Notes under the pieces: model-generated | What the model saw: only the letters and a program-made list of their open reading frames with translations | What the model was told of the DNA's origin: nothing | Databases searched by the model: none | Shown: positions 1-11,521 of the stretch, one piece after another | Layout of the letters: every line of letters begins with the position of its first letter | Position numbering within the stretch: position 1 is the first letter of the stretch | Translations under genes and position numbers: made by a program | Origin: Polytrichum commune | Taxonomy: Eukaryota; Streptophyta; Polytrichopsida; Polytrichales; Polytrichaceae | Direction: 5' to 3' | DNA: 64,000 nucleotides | Assembly: GCA_950295325.1 (NCBI GenBank) | Contig: OX485807.1 | Coordinates: 22,973,666-23,037,665, forward strand

Positions 1-1
1 A

Positions 2-294
2 ATTATGGCTGAGGCAAACTAATATGAACGACCTGCCACAATTGAGCAATAGGGTTGATGCAACAAGCTCCTACTACCTCATATTAACACGATGTTTTCA
101 CATTAGTTTGGGTGGCTCTCCTGTCATGGAGAATGAAAGAAAGAAAAAGATTTACATTACTTTGTGTCATCCATGACATGGTCTTATTAGGATATCTCCT
201 TATGTCCATTATGGTTGAGGCGATCAATAAGAACAGCCCGCCACAATCGAGCAATAGGGTTGATACACAAGCTCCTAATATCCCACAATAACAC
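2..294. repeat. Direct repeat, two diverged copies about 206 bp apart
   Basis: A segment near positions 2-90 (ATTATGGCTGAGG, then GAGCAATAGGGTTGAT and CAAGCTCCTA) recurs at 208-294 with scattered substitutions. No reading frame is preserved across the two copies, so this looks like non-coding repeat DNA cut by the window edge. No terminal inverted repeats were seen, so I do not assign a class. Confidence 0.6.
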
Positions 295-2764
295 CCAAGG
301 CCTTACTTTCATGAATGCAAGCATCCACCAAGGTCAATCTCTAGACAACACCATCATGATTTGGTTAATTGCACGCCTTTGCACCTTGACCTTGAGATTC
401 CCCTTACTAGAATCTACAAACTCCAAGATATTTTCACAATTCATTGTGTTGTAAGCATAAACCTTGAAAACAATTGTACCATGCATAACATTGTTAAGTA
501 GTTTGATTCTGCACTAGTTGCGACATCCCATGATTATAGTCTCAAGGCACACATGAACAAACGCACACTGCTTAATAATGTTATGTGGAGTCCAGTGTGC
601 TTAACCCCCGCCACAAGGTCTAGCTATCGAAAGATAGGCACTAAACTATCCCTCTCTCGTGACTCGGGAAAGTAAAGGACTTCTTATGTCAACACTACTT
701 GGTTGACATCCTTTTTCTTCTTGCCTCTACACCTCCAAATTTTCAAGTCTTGCATGATTCATCACAACCGAGGTGTCGATCACAACCTGGGTTTGAAGGT
801 GGCATTGACTCCACCTTCTTTAATGCAAATATTGAACCACATGAAATCATTTATTATGTGAAAGACTGATATTTTTTTATGCGGGATCCAAACCCACCCA
901 AACACAAAGTAAAGGATTCACACACTTATAAATGAAAGTCCAATAATCAGGGTTATTGGGAACTCTAATAACATAACCTTAAACCCAAATTATAACTAGG
1001 ATAATTGCACTTAACGGCTTTTGCGTGGAATCTTGTGTTGAAGTTCCATGATTGTCCATGTTGTCTTGCGTCACCTCATCATCCTCACTACCTCTATCTA
1101 CTTCATTATACTTGAGAGGTATGCCATCCACAAATGGATGGTTGTTGGGACGTTTACATTTGCAACAAGGTTTCAGTGTTGGTGTCATTGCCACGCTCTC
1201 TGCATGACGGAGAAGCCTCGTCAACTAGGAGGAGACTTTATGGATACCAACATTATGCAAACAAAAAAACCAAACATTTGGAGTTAAGGGTAGGAGACTT
1301 TATGGATACCAACATTTTGCAAACACAAAACCAAACATTTAGAGTTGAGGGCACATAATGGCATCAACTGGATGCAATAATTAATACAAATAAGCTTTGC
1401 AACACACATCACACTTACTAATAGAAGAACGCTTAGCCATCATCTAAATTGGTGCATCGTTATCACAAAGCAAATGGGATTGGATTCCACTTGCAAAAGG
1501 GAGTACACGTGGAGTTGTGTGGGAGTTGCATCACACAATGTAGCAAGAATAGTGTCGTAAATGACATAGTCTCCCTCAAATACAACAAGATGATGGCCGC
1601 TACACCTACAAGTGTGGATGGAAACACCTAGGTGCAAGCATAGTGAAGCGGACCAAAAAAAATGCACCAATATATTAAAACCATTTTTTTGGGTCAAACG
1701 CCTAATAGTGGTAGCAACGTGTTGTTTTAAATTTGGTTTTTTTCATTGTGTCCTATGCCATTGTGTCAAATATTCAAACATAAATTGCCAAGATGAGACC
1801 TTCAAAACTTCTCATCAAAGTACCGCTCAAAAGCAAACGCTTAAATTTTATTTTGGACATAAATTACATGATTTTGAATATTTTGAACTTGGATATTTTT
1901 ATATTCCTTAAATTCATTATAAACTTGAGGGCATCATCAGAAAAAATTGTAGAAAATCATCAATCTAACTTAATTTTTATCATAAATTCAACAAATATAA
2001 ATAATAAAATTTTAATGTCACTTACTTGCACACCACTTGCACCGTCCTCTAGAATACGTAGAATTATATTGAAATTTGTACTTGTTGTCATAAATTTCTT
2101 TGCTTTGTAAGTCAATATGTTTCTTGAATGTTTATGGTTTTTTCCTTCACAAAATTTAAACCTAGTATATACTTTTGAATCACTTACACTCAAACCTATG
2201 CAAGGATTAAGAGTTATCCATTTTACCATGCTTGCACACACCTACAAAAACGTATAAACAACTAGAAATTAGAAGTTGTTGAAATGATCACCAATCAACA
2301 TTCGGGATTATAATTAATGTCAAGAAAAAATACACCACATGTGCATGCATAGGCATCAAGACCCACTTCACAATTCAATAGCGTGTTTGTCTTTTTCATA
2401 AAGTGCCTATCCCTATGGATCAACACACATATTGCAGCTCATGGTACTCGGGTCCCATTCATAGTTTGTTTTTCTCCACAATTATATCCTAAGTGTGCAT
2501 ATTTTCCAAACATACTAAAAATAGACCATTTTTAGTTTGTCCAACTTAATGCTCACATGCTAGCTTCCCTCCATCTATGAGAGACCAAATGGGGATTGAA
2601 TAAGGACCATATGAACATTATGAGGTGCTTCCACCATAAGTGCCACTAACAATGATTGAACCTTTTGGAACAACACATCTTGAATTGCCCACGATTAAAT
2701 TTCTCAACTTATTAGATTGCAATATGATAAATACATGGGTAACTATCGGCATAAAAGAAAAATG
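295..2764. other. Gene-free AT-rich stretch
   Basis: Only short reading frames without family resemblance occur here. The one clear structure is a tandem repeat at 1228-1352. I see no exon-like blocks with good splice sites. Confidence 0.5.
1228..1352. repeat. Two-copy tandem repeat, unit about 63 bp
   Basis: AGGAGACTTTATGGATACCA starts at about 1229 and again at 1292. Each copy is followed by a similar tract with CAAACATTT and GAGTT. The copies differ by a few substitutions and a short A-run difference. It is a simple local duplication in non-coding DNA. Confidence 0.75.
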
Positions 2765-3455
2765 TATACAAAATTCCCTACATGGAATCCCAGGGAGTGC
2801 ACTGTTCAAGTACTGTAAATATACACGTGCGTGCACAAAAGGGGTATTATTTAGAACAAGCATGTACAAAATGTACGTACAAGAGACATATTGCTATTAA
2901 GCAGGAAGTAGATGTACATGAGGCTGGAGATAAGGCTATATAAAAATATATGTAAAGTACGGGTTTACGCGTTTACGCATTCAAGTTAGACCTAGACCAA
3001 GAATCATGCGTTTTTTCATCCACTAAGTAACAACCTTATTTGGAGTTATGATCTCACAGATCATATTATGGTAGAATTGGATACGGTTATTGCTTTGGCC
3101 AATTTGACGTTTGATGCTGAAACAGACACGTACGAACTTCATCCAAGTGATGAAAAAGTCTTTAACGACTTTATAACTAAAAATCCATGATTTGATAGTA
3201 TACATATAATAGGGCCATATTTTTGCATTTCCAAACATTTGTACACATGTTATATACAATTTTTGTATTTGTTTTTGGACCCTTGTGTACGTATGGAAAT
3301 GTATTTTGAAGCAATGAGATTTGTAAGTATATTGCTTGATTTTAGCAAAAATAAAATGTATACAGGGGTATTTTAATAAGGGGCATGCACGCACGTGATA
3401 CTTGGTTTTAATGAATAGTGCACTCCCTGAGCATGGAATGGGTTTGTATAGTATG
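2765..3455. repeat. Foldback structure with arms of about 100 bp
   Basis: The left arm (about 2765-2860) carries CAGGGAGTGCACTGTTCA and, further in, CACGTGCGTGCA and GGGGTATT. The reverse complement of about 3345-3455 carries CAGGGAGTGCACTATTCA, CACGTGCGTGCA and a similar follow-up. The arms are imperfect and separated by about 480 bp. This is the architecture of a non-autonomous inverted-repeat transposon (MITE), but no clear target duplication was found and the class is unassigned. Confidence 0.5.
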
Positions 3456-5231
3456 TGATTTGAAGAAAAATAATACACTCTAAACTCCGTAGTATCATAC
3501 ATGTGGCAACCAAAGTGCACCTGATATTATGGAGTTTTGTAGTGTCAACATGGATGCATGCTAATGGAGAATTTGTGTAGCATGTGACATTATGGAATAA
3601 CACTAAGTGCAACATTGTAATGTTGAAATTGATGAATTCATACATGGGACACGGATAATCTCCCAAAGTTGCACACATACACAAAGCTTATGCTATGATC
3701 TAGCAAATTATATGATATGATCGGACAGTCCAAAAAATCGAGAAACACTTTGTAAATGACATTTGGTACAAGACCCCAACATGGAGCAAATTGGGAAGAT
3801 TGTGAAGAGGGCAGTGGGGAGAATGATACAGTTATGGATCTACTACACTTTGGAGAGGATGAAAATCAGTTCGGTTGATTGACAATTATGGAGAATATAC
3901 AATTTGCACATTTGAGCTCACCATAAATAAATCTCAAGAAACATACATGGAAAAGAAATAGCAATATAAGGGATGTCGACCAACTGCAAACATGAATGCA
4001 ACTCACCTCATCTGCCCTTTCAAATTTCAAAGAGATGTCGTTGCAAAGGTCAACAAATTCTTCCTTATTGATTTGAAGACAACCACCACATCAAATACAT
4101 GACATGGACAAAACCCCATGCATTTGACAAAGATTTCCACTATTTGCTAAGAAGATATTTACAATAATAAAAAATTGGTGTATGAAAACAAACTTTGAAG
4201 TCACCACTATCGTACAATGCATCAAAGATTGTTTCCCTATCTTCATTAACAATTGATGGAAGTCTCCTGCAACAATATCAAATTCATGGTGCTCGATCTC
4301 ATCTTCAAAACAACTCAACTTCTAAAGATATGTAGAAAGCATATTTAATAGGGCTTGCATTTGAGATTAGTACGCAGCAACCTTCACAATGAGTAATGCA
4401 CGCACCTATACATATTCAAGTCCTTAAAGAGCTTCCCACATTGGTGGATTGAATTGCCAAGAGACGTGCAGCACAAGTGAGAGGGAGAAGCCTAGAGTTT
4501 AAGATTAGGGTATAGGGTTTAGAACAAATCCTCACATGGGAAGATTACAATATCATAACACATGATCCATCTTCACATGCCAACCTCCCACTTGGCCTTC
4601 CAAAATAATGTGGCAGATCCATGCACCAACAATTCAACAAGTGCCATAAGAAGAAGAAGAAAAAGACACTCCACGTACTAACATGTGACGCAATGCGAGG
4701 GTGTGGGTTGACTTCTTTGACAGTTTGCGTTAATGGAGGAACCCCCCCCCCGGGTGATATAAGGGAGAGAAATGTGACTATAAGAAGTGAGATTTGAACT
4801 AAGAGAATTGAACATCTGTTCCCTAGGGGTTTCGGGACATTAGGGAGTGAGTGACATTACGGGGGGGGGTTGATATTACAGAGTTTAGGTAGGGTGTACA
4901 TGATTCCACCTTCAAACTCCATCTTTGCATGACCACCAACACTTCAATAACCTTTTGTACAAATTCTCATAATAATTAAAGCCCCCTATCCTCTTGCATG
5001 CATGAGTCCATCTTAATGGCACACCTTACATCCAGAAGCTTTGACCTATCCTTGTTCATGGGGGAACCCTAGCTACTACCCACAACACCAATGGCCCTGA
5101 CGAGAGAGAGAGAGAACCATTTCTTGGTCGTTTAATTTCTCTGCTCTTGCGGTGCTTGTATATTGTGGGTGTTAATTAACTTTCATGTTTTGCAACAAAA
5201 TTTCCGAGATTTCTTCGGTGTCCTTGAAACT
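3456..5231. other. Gene-free stretch
   Basis: No supported gene. A C10 run (4742-4751) and a G9 run (4861-4869) face each other about 110 bp apart and may be ends of a very short foldback element. A (GA)n tract lies at 5102-5115. Confidence 0.4.
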
Positions 5232-5241
5232 GCAACTAATG

Positions 5242-5598
5242 GGATAACATTACCCAACCCAATACTCTTAACTCCGGCGCGGAGTTCGATGCGGCTCCGA
5301 TGTGGCTCCGGGGAGGTTCGGATGCCAGCTCCGGTGGGTTCGGGTGGGTTGGGGCAAAAATTGCCCCCTATTTTTTTGATTGGGTGGGGCCTTACTTGAT
5401 CTCATAAGGGGCCTCCCAGAGTAATTTGGGGCCGTAGAACCCAAATTTAGCAAAAAAAAACCAAAAAAAGTCATCAAGGGGCCAAAACGGGGAGGGCCAG
5501 AAAAATGGACCCGAACCAGAAAGCTGGCATCCGAACCTCCCCGGAGCCGCATCGAACTCCGCGCCGGAGTTAAGAGTATTGGGTTGGGTAATGTTAGG
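5242..5598. mobile_element. Mutator-type non-autonomous foldback element (MULE-MITE)
   Basis: The 357-bp element is flanked on both sides by the same 10 bp, GCAACTAATG (5232-5241 and 5599-5608). Target duplications of 9-11 bp are typical of Mutator-like elements. The ends form long inverted repeats: AACATTACCCAACCCAATAC runs inward on the left, and its exact complement closes the right end. Similarity continues through the GC-rich GGCGCGGAGTTCGATGCGGC part for roughly 80 bp. The left arm has an extra 11-bp internal duplication around GGCTCCG. There is no coding capacity. The element is more GC-rich than its surroundings. Confidence 0.85.
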
Positions 5599-5745
5599 GC
5601 AACTAATGCTCCTTTCACCGTTTACCACTTCCCAACATTCATTGTCTCTAAAGGTGATCTCGTAGTTCTTGGTCTGTGAAGATGCGTTATTTAGGTGCTC
5701 CATTTTTCACGTGTGACATTTTATTATCGTCCAACTGTGACAGAA

Positions 5746-5798
5746 GCGTAGAGATCGGAAAGAACACCAACGGCGAAAGCACTCTGCTGGGCCGACAC
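5746..5798 (+). pseudogene. Plastid 16S rRNA fragment in nuclear DNA
   Basis: GCGTAGAGATCGGAAAGAAC followed by ACCAACGGCGAAAGCACTC and TGCTGGGCCGACAC is the conserved stretch around E. coli position 700 in plastid and cyanobacterial 16S rRNA. It stops abruptly after GCCGACAC, where the real gene would continue with TGACACTGAG. It is therefore a fragment inserted into nuclear DNA (a NUPT), not a working gene. Assignment is from memory of the conserved region, not from a search. Confidence 0.8.
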
Positions 5799-6046
5799 GG
5801 TCCTAAGATCAGGCCGAAAGGCGTAGTCGGAACTCTTTTATCGTGGAATTCGACCTGCTATTAACGTGGGATTATCTGTAAGTCGTGTGAGCGGGGTGAG
5901 AGTTCACATCGACGGGAAGGTTTGGGCCGAAAGGCGTAGTCGATGGACAACAGGTGAATATTCCTGTACTATCCCTTGTTGGTCCCGAGGGACGGAGGAG
6001 GCTAGGTTAGCCGAAAGATGGTTATCGGTTCAAGGACGCAAGGTTA
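5799..6046 (+). pseudogene. Shuffled plastid 23S rRNA fragments
   Basis: Several conserved 23S pieces occur out of natural order: GGTCCTAAG (5799-5807), GGCCGAAAGGCGTAGTCG (about 5814), GAGTTCACATCGACGGGAAG (about 5899), a second GGCCGAAAGGCGTAGTCG (about 5928), then a longer stretch with GACAACAGGTGAATATTCCT, CCCGAGGGACGGAGGAGGCT and GGTTCAAGGACGCAAGG. Only the last piece is long and colinear. The 18-bp motif occurring twice probably marks junctions where fragments were joined or duplicated. It is a non-functional insertion of plastid origin. Confidence 0.75.
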
Positions 6047-6056
6047 GTCCACCTTA

Positions 6057-6220
6057 GTACTCCATTTGCAGCTCAAACTGCAGCAGAAAATGCTATTCGT
6101 TTACTAATTGACCAAGGCATGAAACAAGCAGAAGTTATGATAAGCGGTCCAGGTCCAGGACGAGATACAGCATTACGCGCAATTCGTAGAAGTGGTGTTA
6201 TATTAAATTTTGTACGTGAT
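6057..6220 (+). pseudogene. rps11: Plastid rps11 fragment (nuclear copy)
   Basis: Translation from 6059 gives 54 residues of ribosomal protein S11 with no stop: [16 protein letters not shown], then [19 protein letters not shown] and [17 protein letters not shown]. The match begins inside the gene and ends at FVRD. The expected continuation (VTPMPHNGCR in plastid S11) is replaced by unrelated sequence. It lies directly behind the 23S pieces although rps11 is not a neighbour of the rRNA operon in plastids, so it was joined before or during insertion. The intact frame suggests the insertion is not very old. The wording ENAIR and [13 protein letters not shown] resembles seedless-plant plastids. 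Confidence 0.85.
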
Positions 6221-9045
6221 TTTTGCCAGAGGTGAACACCTTGATTAATGGATATGCCAGGCTTCACTGATTATCCCACTTAGTGCGTGTGGTACGAATT
6301 CCCAAAACTCGCGTTACTTTGCTAAATCTCAAAACTCGCAAGCGCTGAAACTTTTTACTAAGTGGTATTAAATTGATGCTCATTTTACCATACTTTTCAA
6401 GAAAATTAGTGCATGCTCTAAGGTGATTGTAGAGTCCCATAGTCTGTTTTGGTGAGCTCGCGTCGAGGAGAGGTTTTGTCCTCTTCTTTTTAGTCGGTGC
6501 CACTCATTCCTAAGGCATCTCCTAACATTAAGAAACCGAAGAGAGCTTGTCTTGAGAGTTTCCGGCACTTTGACACTTTAAGCTCCCGAAACCCTAGATG
6601 TTCGGGTGGCACTAAATTTAGAGTGTAAATAGGTTTGGTATCACCTTCACTAATTTCCCACACACACTATGAGCTTAGCCTCACGGACTGGGATAATTAG
6701 TGTAGTTGACCGGTACTTAGTGTATCTTCCTCAAGGGCAAACCCCTAGGTTCTCATGTGATGGCTGGTTGAGAGTTTTTGGTTCACTTGGATACTTCCAA
6801 TTTGATTGGGTGGACAATAGTGATAGGTTGCACCAGAAATCAAGATCACCTATCCTACCACTGTTTCGACCTTAGACATCTACAGGTGCCTTGAAGATCC
6901 CATGGGATATAGGTCAAGGCCTTGGATTTAAGCCACCCTTGCCTTTACTCTCTCCTTAACAATGTAGGGTAAGTTTGGGAACATCAACAACATGTCCCTT
7001 TTGGTTAATCCATAAATGCTTCCAAGGTTCTTTCTTTCGTTCTTTCTTTCATTCATAGGATGATTAAAAACTTTGACTTCTTAGCTTCAAAATCGATTCA
7101 AAACAACTTTTAGCTTTCTAAAATGTTGTTGGTGGGTATTAATTTGGAGACCATGCTCATACGGTGATAATATACAAAAACAATCATGGGCTTCAATTCA
7201 AAGATATGACCTGAGGAATTCATAAAATAATGACATTACATAGTTGAGGGTCCATAGTCAAAGTTGTGAGCTAATTATGTGCTTTCAAATTATGATAGTA
7301 CTACCTTCCCACCCACCCACCTTTTTTTGGGTGGGAAACATATGAGAATATTCATGGAATAATGTCAACCCATAAAATATTGTTATGGATTTGAATAATG
7401 CTATGTATGAGCTCTCATAAGCTCAAAGATTATCACTACAAGTTCTAATAAAAAAGAAGAGACATGCAAGAATCTATAAACAACCAAGAAACTTAGAATA
7501 CATGCAACTATCGCACTACCTCGGGAGGGTCTCCAAGTACCTTCCTCTATTGGCCATTCCAATCATTCAAAAGTGAACCCCTTACATGATAACAACATCG
7601 GTTTTTAAAAGAGGTTGAAAAGTGCCACATCCTCAAGATATCCTTCCTATTTCCCACCTTTAGCCAGTGCCAATCCCTTCTCCAATTAAGTGCAAGTTTG
7701 TGTAGAATTGGCACCCAACTACAACCAAGTATGGGCCAAGTAGATTTCACAATCACTAAACTTTCAAAAGCTCAAACTCTAATCTAATCCCAACCTCATT
7801 TGGTTATTCATAAATCTAGGTTCTTGTCCTCTAAACTCAATGTACTAAAAAAGTACCATTTTATAGTTTGATGACTTTTATTTAAACTTAAATTTCAACT
7901 TAGTGGTGTGGACATGAGATTGATTAGCTCCGTTGTAGGTAGCTATCTCATATGTTAGCTAACCCTTTTAACTAGATAGTGTGAGCACAATATAATTAAT
8001 TTGAGTGGTCGCTTATTCTAACCGAAGCCTTACCCGGGAAGTGTTGGTGGACACTAATGTATGTTAGGCGGGCCTCATTTGCCTAACTTAGGCTTCACCT
8101 ATAGCGCCACCTAGATAAGAGAATTAGCTAACTTTATATAACATTATTCGGTTGTTATTAGCCGTTTCATTCTAATAATATCAATGTCAATGCTTCGCCC
8201 AAGTTTATCATGTTAAATATGTTGGTAAGAGAGAACAAGTAGGGTATAGTTTTGAGCAGAATCCCGCTTATTTTCGGCCCCACCCAATGCACATTGTTAG
8301 CTAGATAATGTTGTGTTATAAGTCGATGAAGATTATCTAACCAAAATGCTAGCTTACTAAAAACATGGTCAAATCGTCTGCACCACTTAGTTAGGAGAAT
8401 TGGTTAACAATATGCAATAGTGAGAATCAACTAACCGACATGTTCGCTAACTAATCTCACACACCCACACCCCCCGGTTAAGACCAACCAAAGATTAACA
8501 ACATCTATCGTATACAATTACTTTGGTCCTACATGGCCATAATTTTTTTGACATGGCCTTGTACTACATATTGAATATGTGGAGCCCTACTACAACCCAT
8601 AGCAATGCGATACGTGTAAAAATTGAGTGTAAAGCTCACCATGTCGCTAGGGTTGCTTGTTGGAATTTTAAGTTTTCCTATTAAGCGCTCGTGTCCAATG
8701 AAGACATGGCATGTCAACTATATCTGAGAGGGCGTGCTTTGACCAATAGAGGTTGATTGTAAAATATGGGAGTGAAATTTCTAATTGACATTCATTTAAT
8801 ATGGTAGCCAGTTCATGTAAAGAAAGTAACACAATTAGGATCATGACCGCAATTTGTGACTATGTCATTTGTCTACTACCCATGGTTCATGTTTAAGAAT
8901 GCCACACCAACTACACGAAGAAACAAAATCTTGAGCGACATAAGGTTAATGGTTTCATGCTTGCGTCAATGAAACACTGACGATTCTTTTTCATTTCTTT
9001 TATTTTTTGGAAAAACAAAGACATAAAAATCAATGTTTGCAATTA
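6221..9045. other. Gene-free stretch with repeat fragments
   Basis: No supported gene. At 7367-7412 there is a partial copy of the small foldback family seen whole at 29764-29901 (ATTGTTATGGATTTGAATAA then TGCTATG). At about 8541-8715 there is a diverged copy of the unit that is tandemly repeated at 57.9-58.8 kb. Confidence 0.45.
8541..8715 (+). repeat. Dispersed diverged copy of the 57.9-kb tandem repeat unit
   Basis: GTGGAGCCCTACTACAACCC, CATAGCAATGCG and GCTCGTGTCCAATGAAGACA followed by TGGCATGTC match, in the same order, the unit of the array at 57941-58818 (GAGGAGCCCTGCTACATATT, TAGCAATGC, GCTCGTGTCAAATGAGGACA, TGGCACGTC). The middle is diverged. It shows that the family is dispersed and not only tandem. 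Confidence 0.6.
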
Positions 9046-9230
9046 TAAACTAGGTAATAGATCAAGAAGCCTTGCCAGAGGTTCTAATAAGCGTCCGAGG
9101 CATGTGTTGGGTGCATACTGCAACCAATAGCAGGGCAACATGTGTCCATTACCTCCCCATTACCAGAGGTAGCGGTTAGACCCTGGTAGGGGCATCCAAT
9201 TAATGTGATGATGAGGCTCCTCCTATCCTA
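9046..9230. repeat. Dispersed repeat shared with the EGF-gene intron at 39.2 kb
   Basis: AAACTAGGTAATAGATCAAG then AAGCCTTGCCAGAGG and TGTGTCCATTACC correspond to GAACTAGGTAATGGATGGAA, GAGCCTCGCCAAGGG and TGTGTCCATTACT at 39240-39440, with the same order and spacing. Both copies end near a GATGATGAGGCTCCTCC-like tract. Terminal repeats were not resolved. Confidence 0.55.
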
Positions 9231-11521
9231 TCAAAAATATGTACACATGTTTGCAAAATCGTGGGCGTGCCGACCACTAACACTTGGATGCCAAATATGT
9301 AGTAATCATATACAATAGATAATGTTAAAACCAACACCCTAAAATATTACAAAATAACTACGTATTGAATTAAAGGATGTCCACACTCCTCCACCATCAC
9401 CACCACCTTAACATCGAGTTCCCATGTTGCTTTTGAATCATCTACGAATAGAACTTCAAACTTGTATAACTTATGCATACGGGATTCAAATAAGACATAC
9501 TTTGGTGCGTTGGAATCCACTCTCAATTTCCAACTAGAATCCATTTTCAATTTTAAAATATATGATCTGTGCTCATTGAAAACAGTGATGGGTTTAGAAC
9601 CACCTACCTTATGGTGGAAATTGGATTCTACCTCCGTTATCATGCAGCCCTGTTTGAAAGTTAGAGGCAGCCCAAGACTTGTTCAGACTGACAACTGTAA
9701 CAGTAACAGATGCAGGTAACTTCCATGGATAAAGAGAGAGAAAAAGGTACAAGTGACGGCTTAAGTTAACTTAGCACAGGGAGAGTACAGAACGAGACTC
9801 CTACTTTGTGCAGGCGAATATATTCTGAAGAGAAACTGCTTCGATTCGACTGCCAACTTCTGGCAAATTGAGGATTCGGACAAGATTTACAGTTTCACAA
9901 AGTAAATCCCGGGCTTATCAGAGCCTCTTTTGCCTCTAAACAAGTCAGGGGTGATTTCAAATCGAACTTGGAGTTGAACAAACAGCCGTCCTGAAGATAC
10001 GTTACCAGGGAATCATTTTCAATTAGTGGTGCAAGAATGATACAATATTGTTCTTCTGAGGGCCCCTTTACACTATGGTCAAGGGCTGCGACCATGGAAC
10101 TGTGAGGGCCCTTGAAACTCATTCAAAGGCCATGCCATTCACATTTGAAAACCAATTTTTGTGTTTGTGGTCATAGGCCTTCAAGAGTAATTGTAAAGGC
10201 ATGTGCAATTGGGCTCAACTGAACACTATTTGATTACCCTCCTATTCATGTGTTTATGATAAATCGAGATTTTGATGTGTCCTGGACTTATGGTCTCTCA
10301 ATTGTGTATTAGACTTGACACAAAATTCAAGACATGCCATGTAAGACTCCATGTAGGGTTTTCATCTTTTCAAACTTCCTTTGCCCATAAGGCCCTCAAG
10401 CCCCTAATGTAAAGTGAAGTAGGACAATCTTGGCATTTTCCATCAATGAGAAAATTTAGACTTCAATGGGCACAGGCCCTCAAGCTCTAATTAGTGTGCA
10501 AGTGCTCCTTTCCTTGTAGCTCCACTCAACAGAGTATAAATCTCACTGAGACCATACCTAGACAGGAGAACATGAGCTCACTCCAGCTCATCTTTTCTTC
10601 TGAGATCTGTGAGCAGGAAGATTTTGTAGTAAAAATAGCATTTACGAAATTTTCCATACAGGAACAGAGGCCAACGCCATCCAAAGTATAAAAACAATCA
10701 TCATCAACACATTCAGAATCTACTTGTCTGTTGTTGTCTTAGATCAAAAATTACAGTGGAATACCTAGAGGTAAGGTACCAACATTGAGGTCAACATGTA
10801 AAATGACACTCAAATAGACATGACCAGTCCCCAATATTCTACAGACAGTAGCCTACATCGGATATCATCATCAAACAGACTGATCCTTCCACTCAAAGAC
10901 TGAATCAGGGTGGGGTTCCAGTATAGTATGAGCACACAGTACCGGCTAATCATGGAGTATTGGTGTTTAGACTTCCCCTCAAAATATCCAAGGCACCACA
11001 AATTGTCATTTCTGTTTGTGACAATACACCTTGACATGAATCATCCTTGAAGTACCCACTGTAGCTCCACAACAAATTGGCCTGTAATTGTTATCAACAT
11101 TACTGGCTCCGTAATCACTGACTTGTACCTACCTGCAGTACTAAGCACCCAGCTGCCAATTGTTGCAGCCTGTAAGTGGCAAAACACACCAACTACAGAC
11201 TTTAAACCTGAAAATCTCCTTCAAAAAGATTTAACACCTTACCTACAGCTTTAGGTAGGTTTAAAAGATAAACCACTACACTTCTACAGAACTCTAATGG
11301 TTTGATGCCCAAGACCAATACTCCATGCAACAAAAGTACCCACAGGAATAGGGAATCCAAAAATTACAACCCTGGACTTGTAAAGGGGGATGGGAGGTAT
11401 ATTATGTCTACAATGACATGACAGCAGCAGAATGGTAACTGCAGAAATCGTTCAGAATGCTTGGCTCCGAGCTGCTATATTAAGCTCTGCAATGAGAATC
11501 TATTGGCCCACACCACAGTAG
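9231..11521. other. Downstream region of TRAPPC6, no gene seen
   Basis: No protein-coding exon is supported. From about 9.7 kb the base composition becomes less AT-extreme and resembles transcribed non-coding DNA, so part may be 3' untranslated sequence of the TRAPPC6 gene. About 10.04-10.45 kb contains a decayed relative of the GGGCC-ended MITE family: GGGCCCCTTTACACTATGG, then GACTCCATGTAGGGTTTTCA, compare GACTCCATGTAGACTTTTCA at about 33.88 kb. Confidence 0.4.

Noticed and set aside
4742-4869. Facing C10 and G9 runs as ends of a mini-transposon
   Set aside because: Similarity beyond the homopolymers is weak and no flanking duplication was found.
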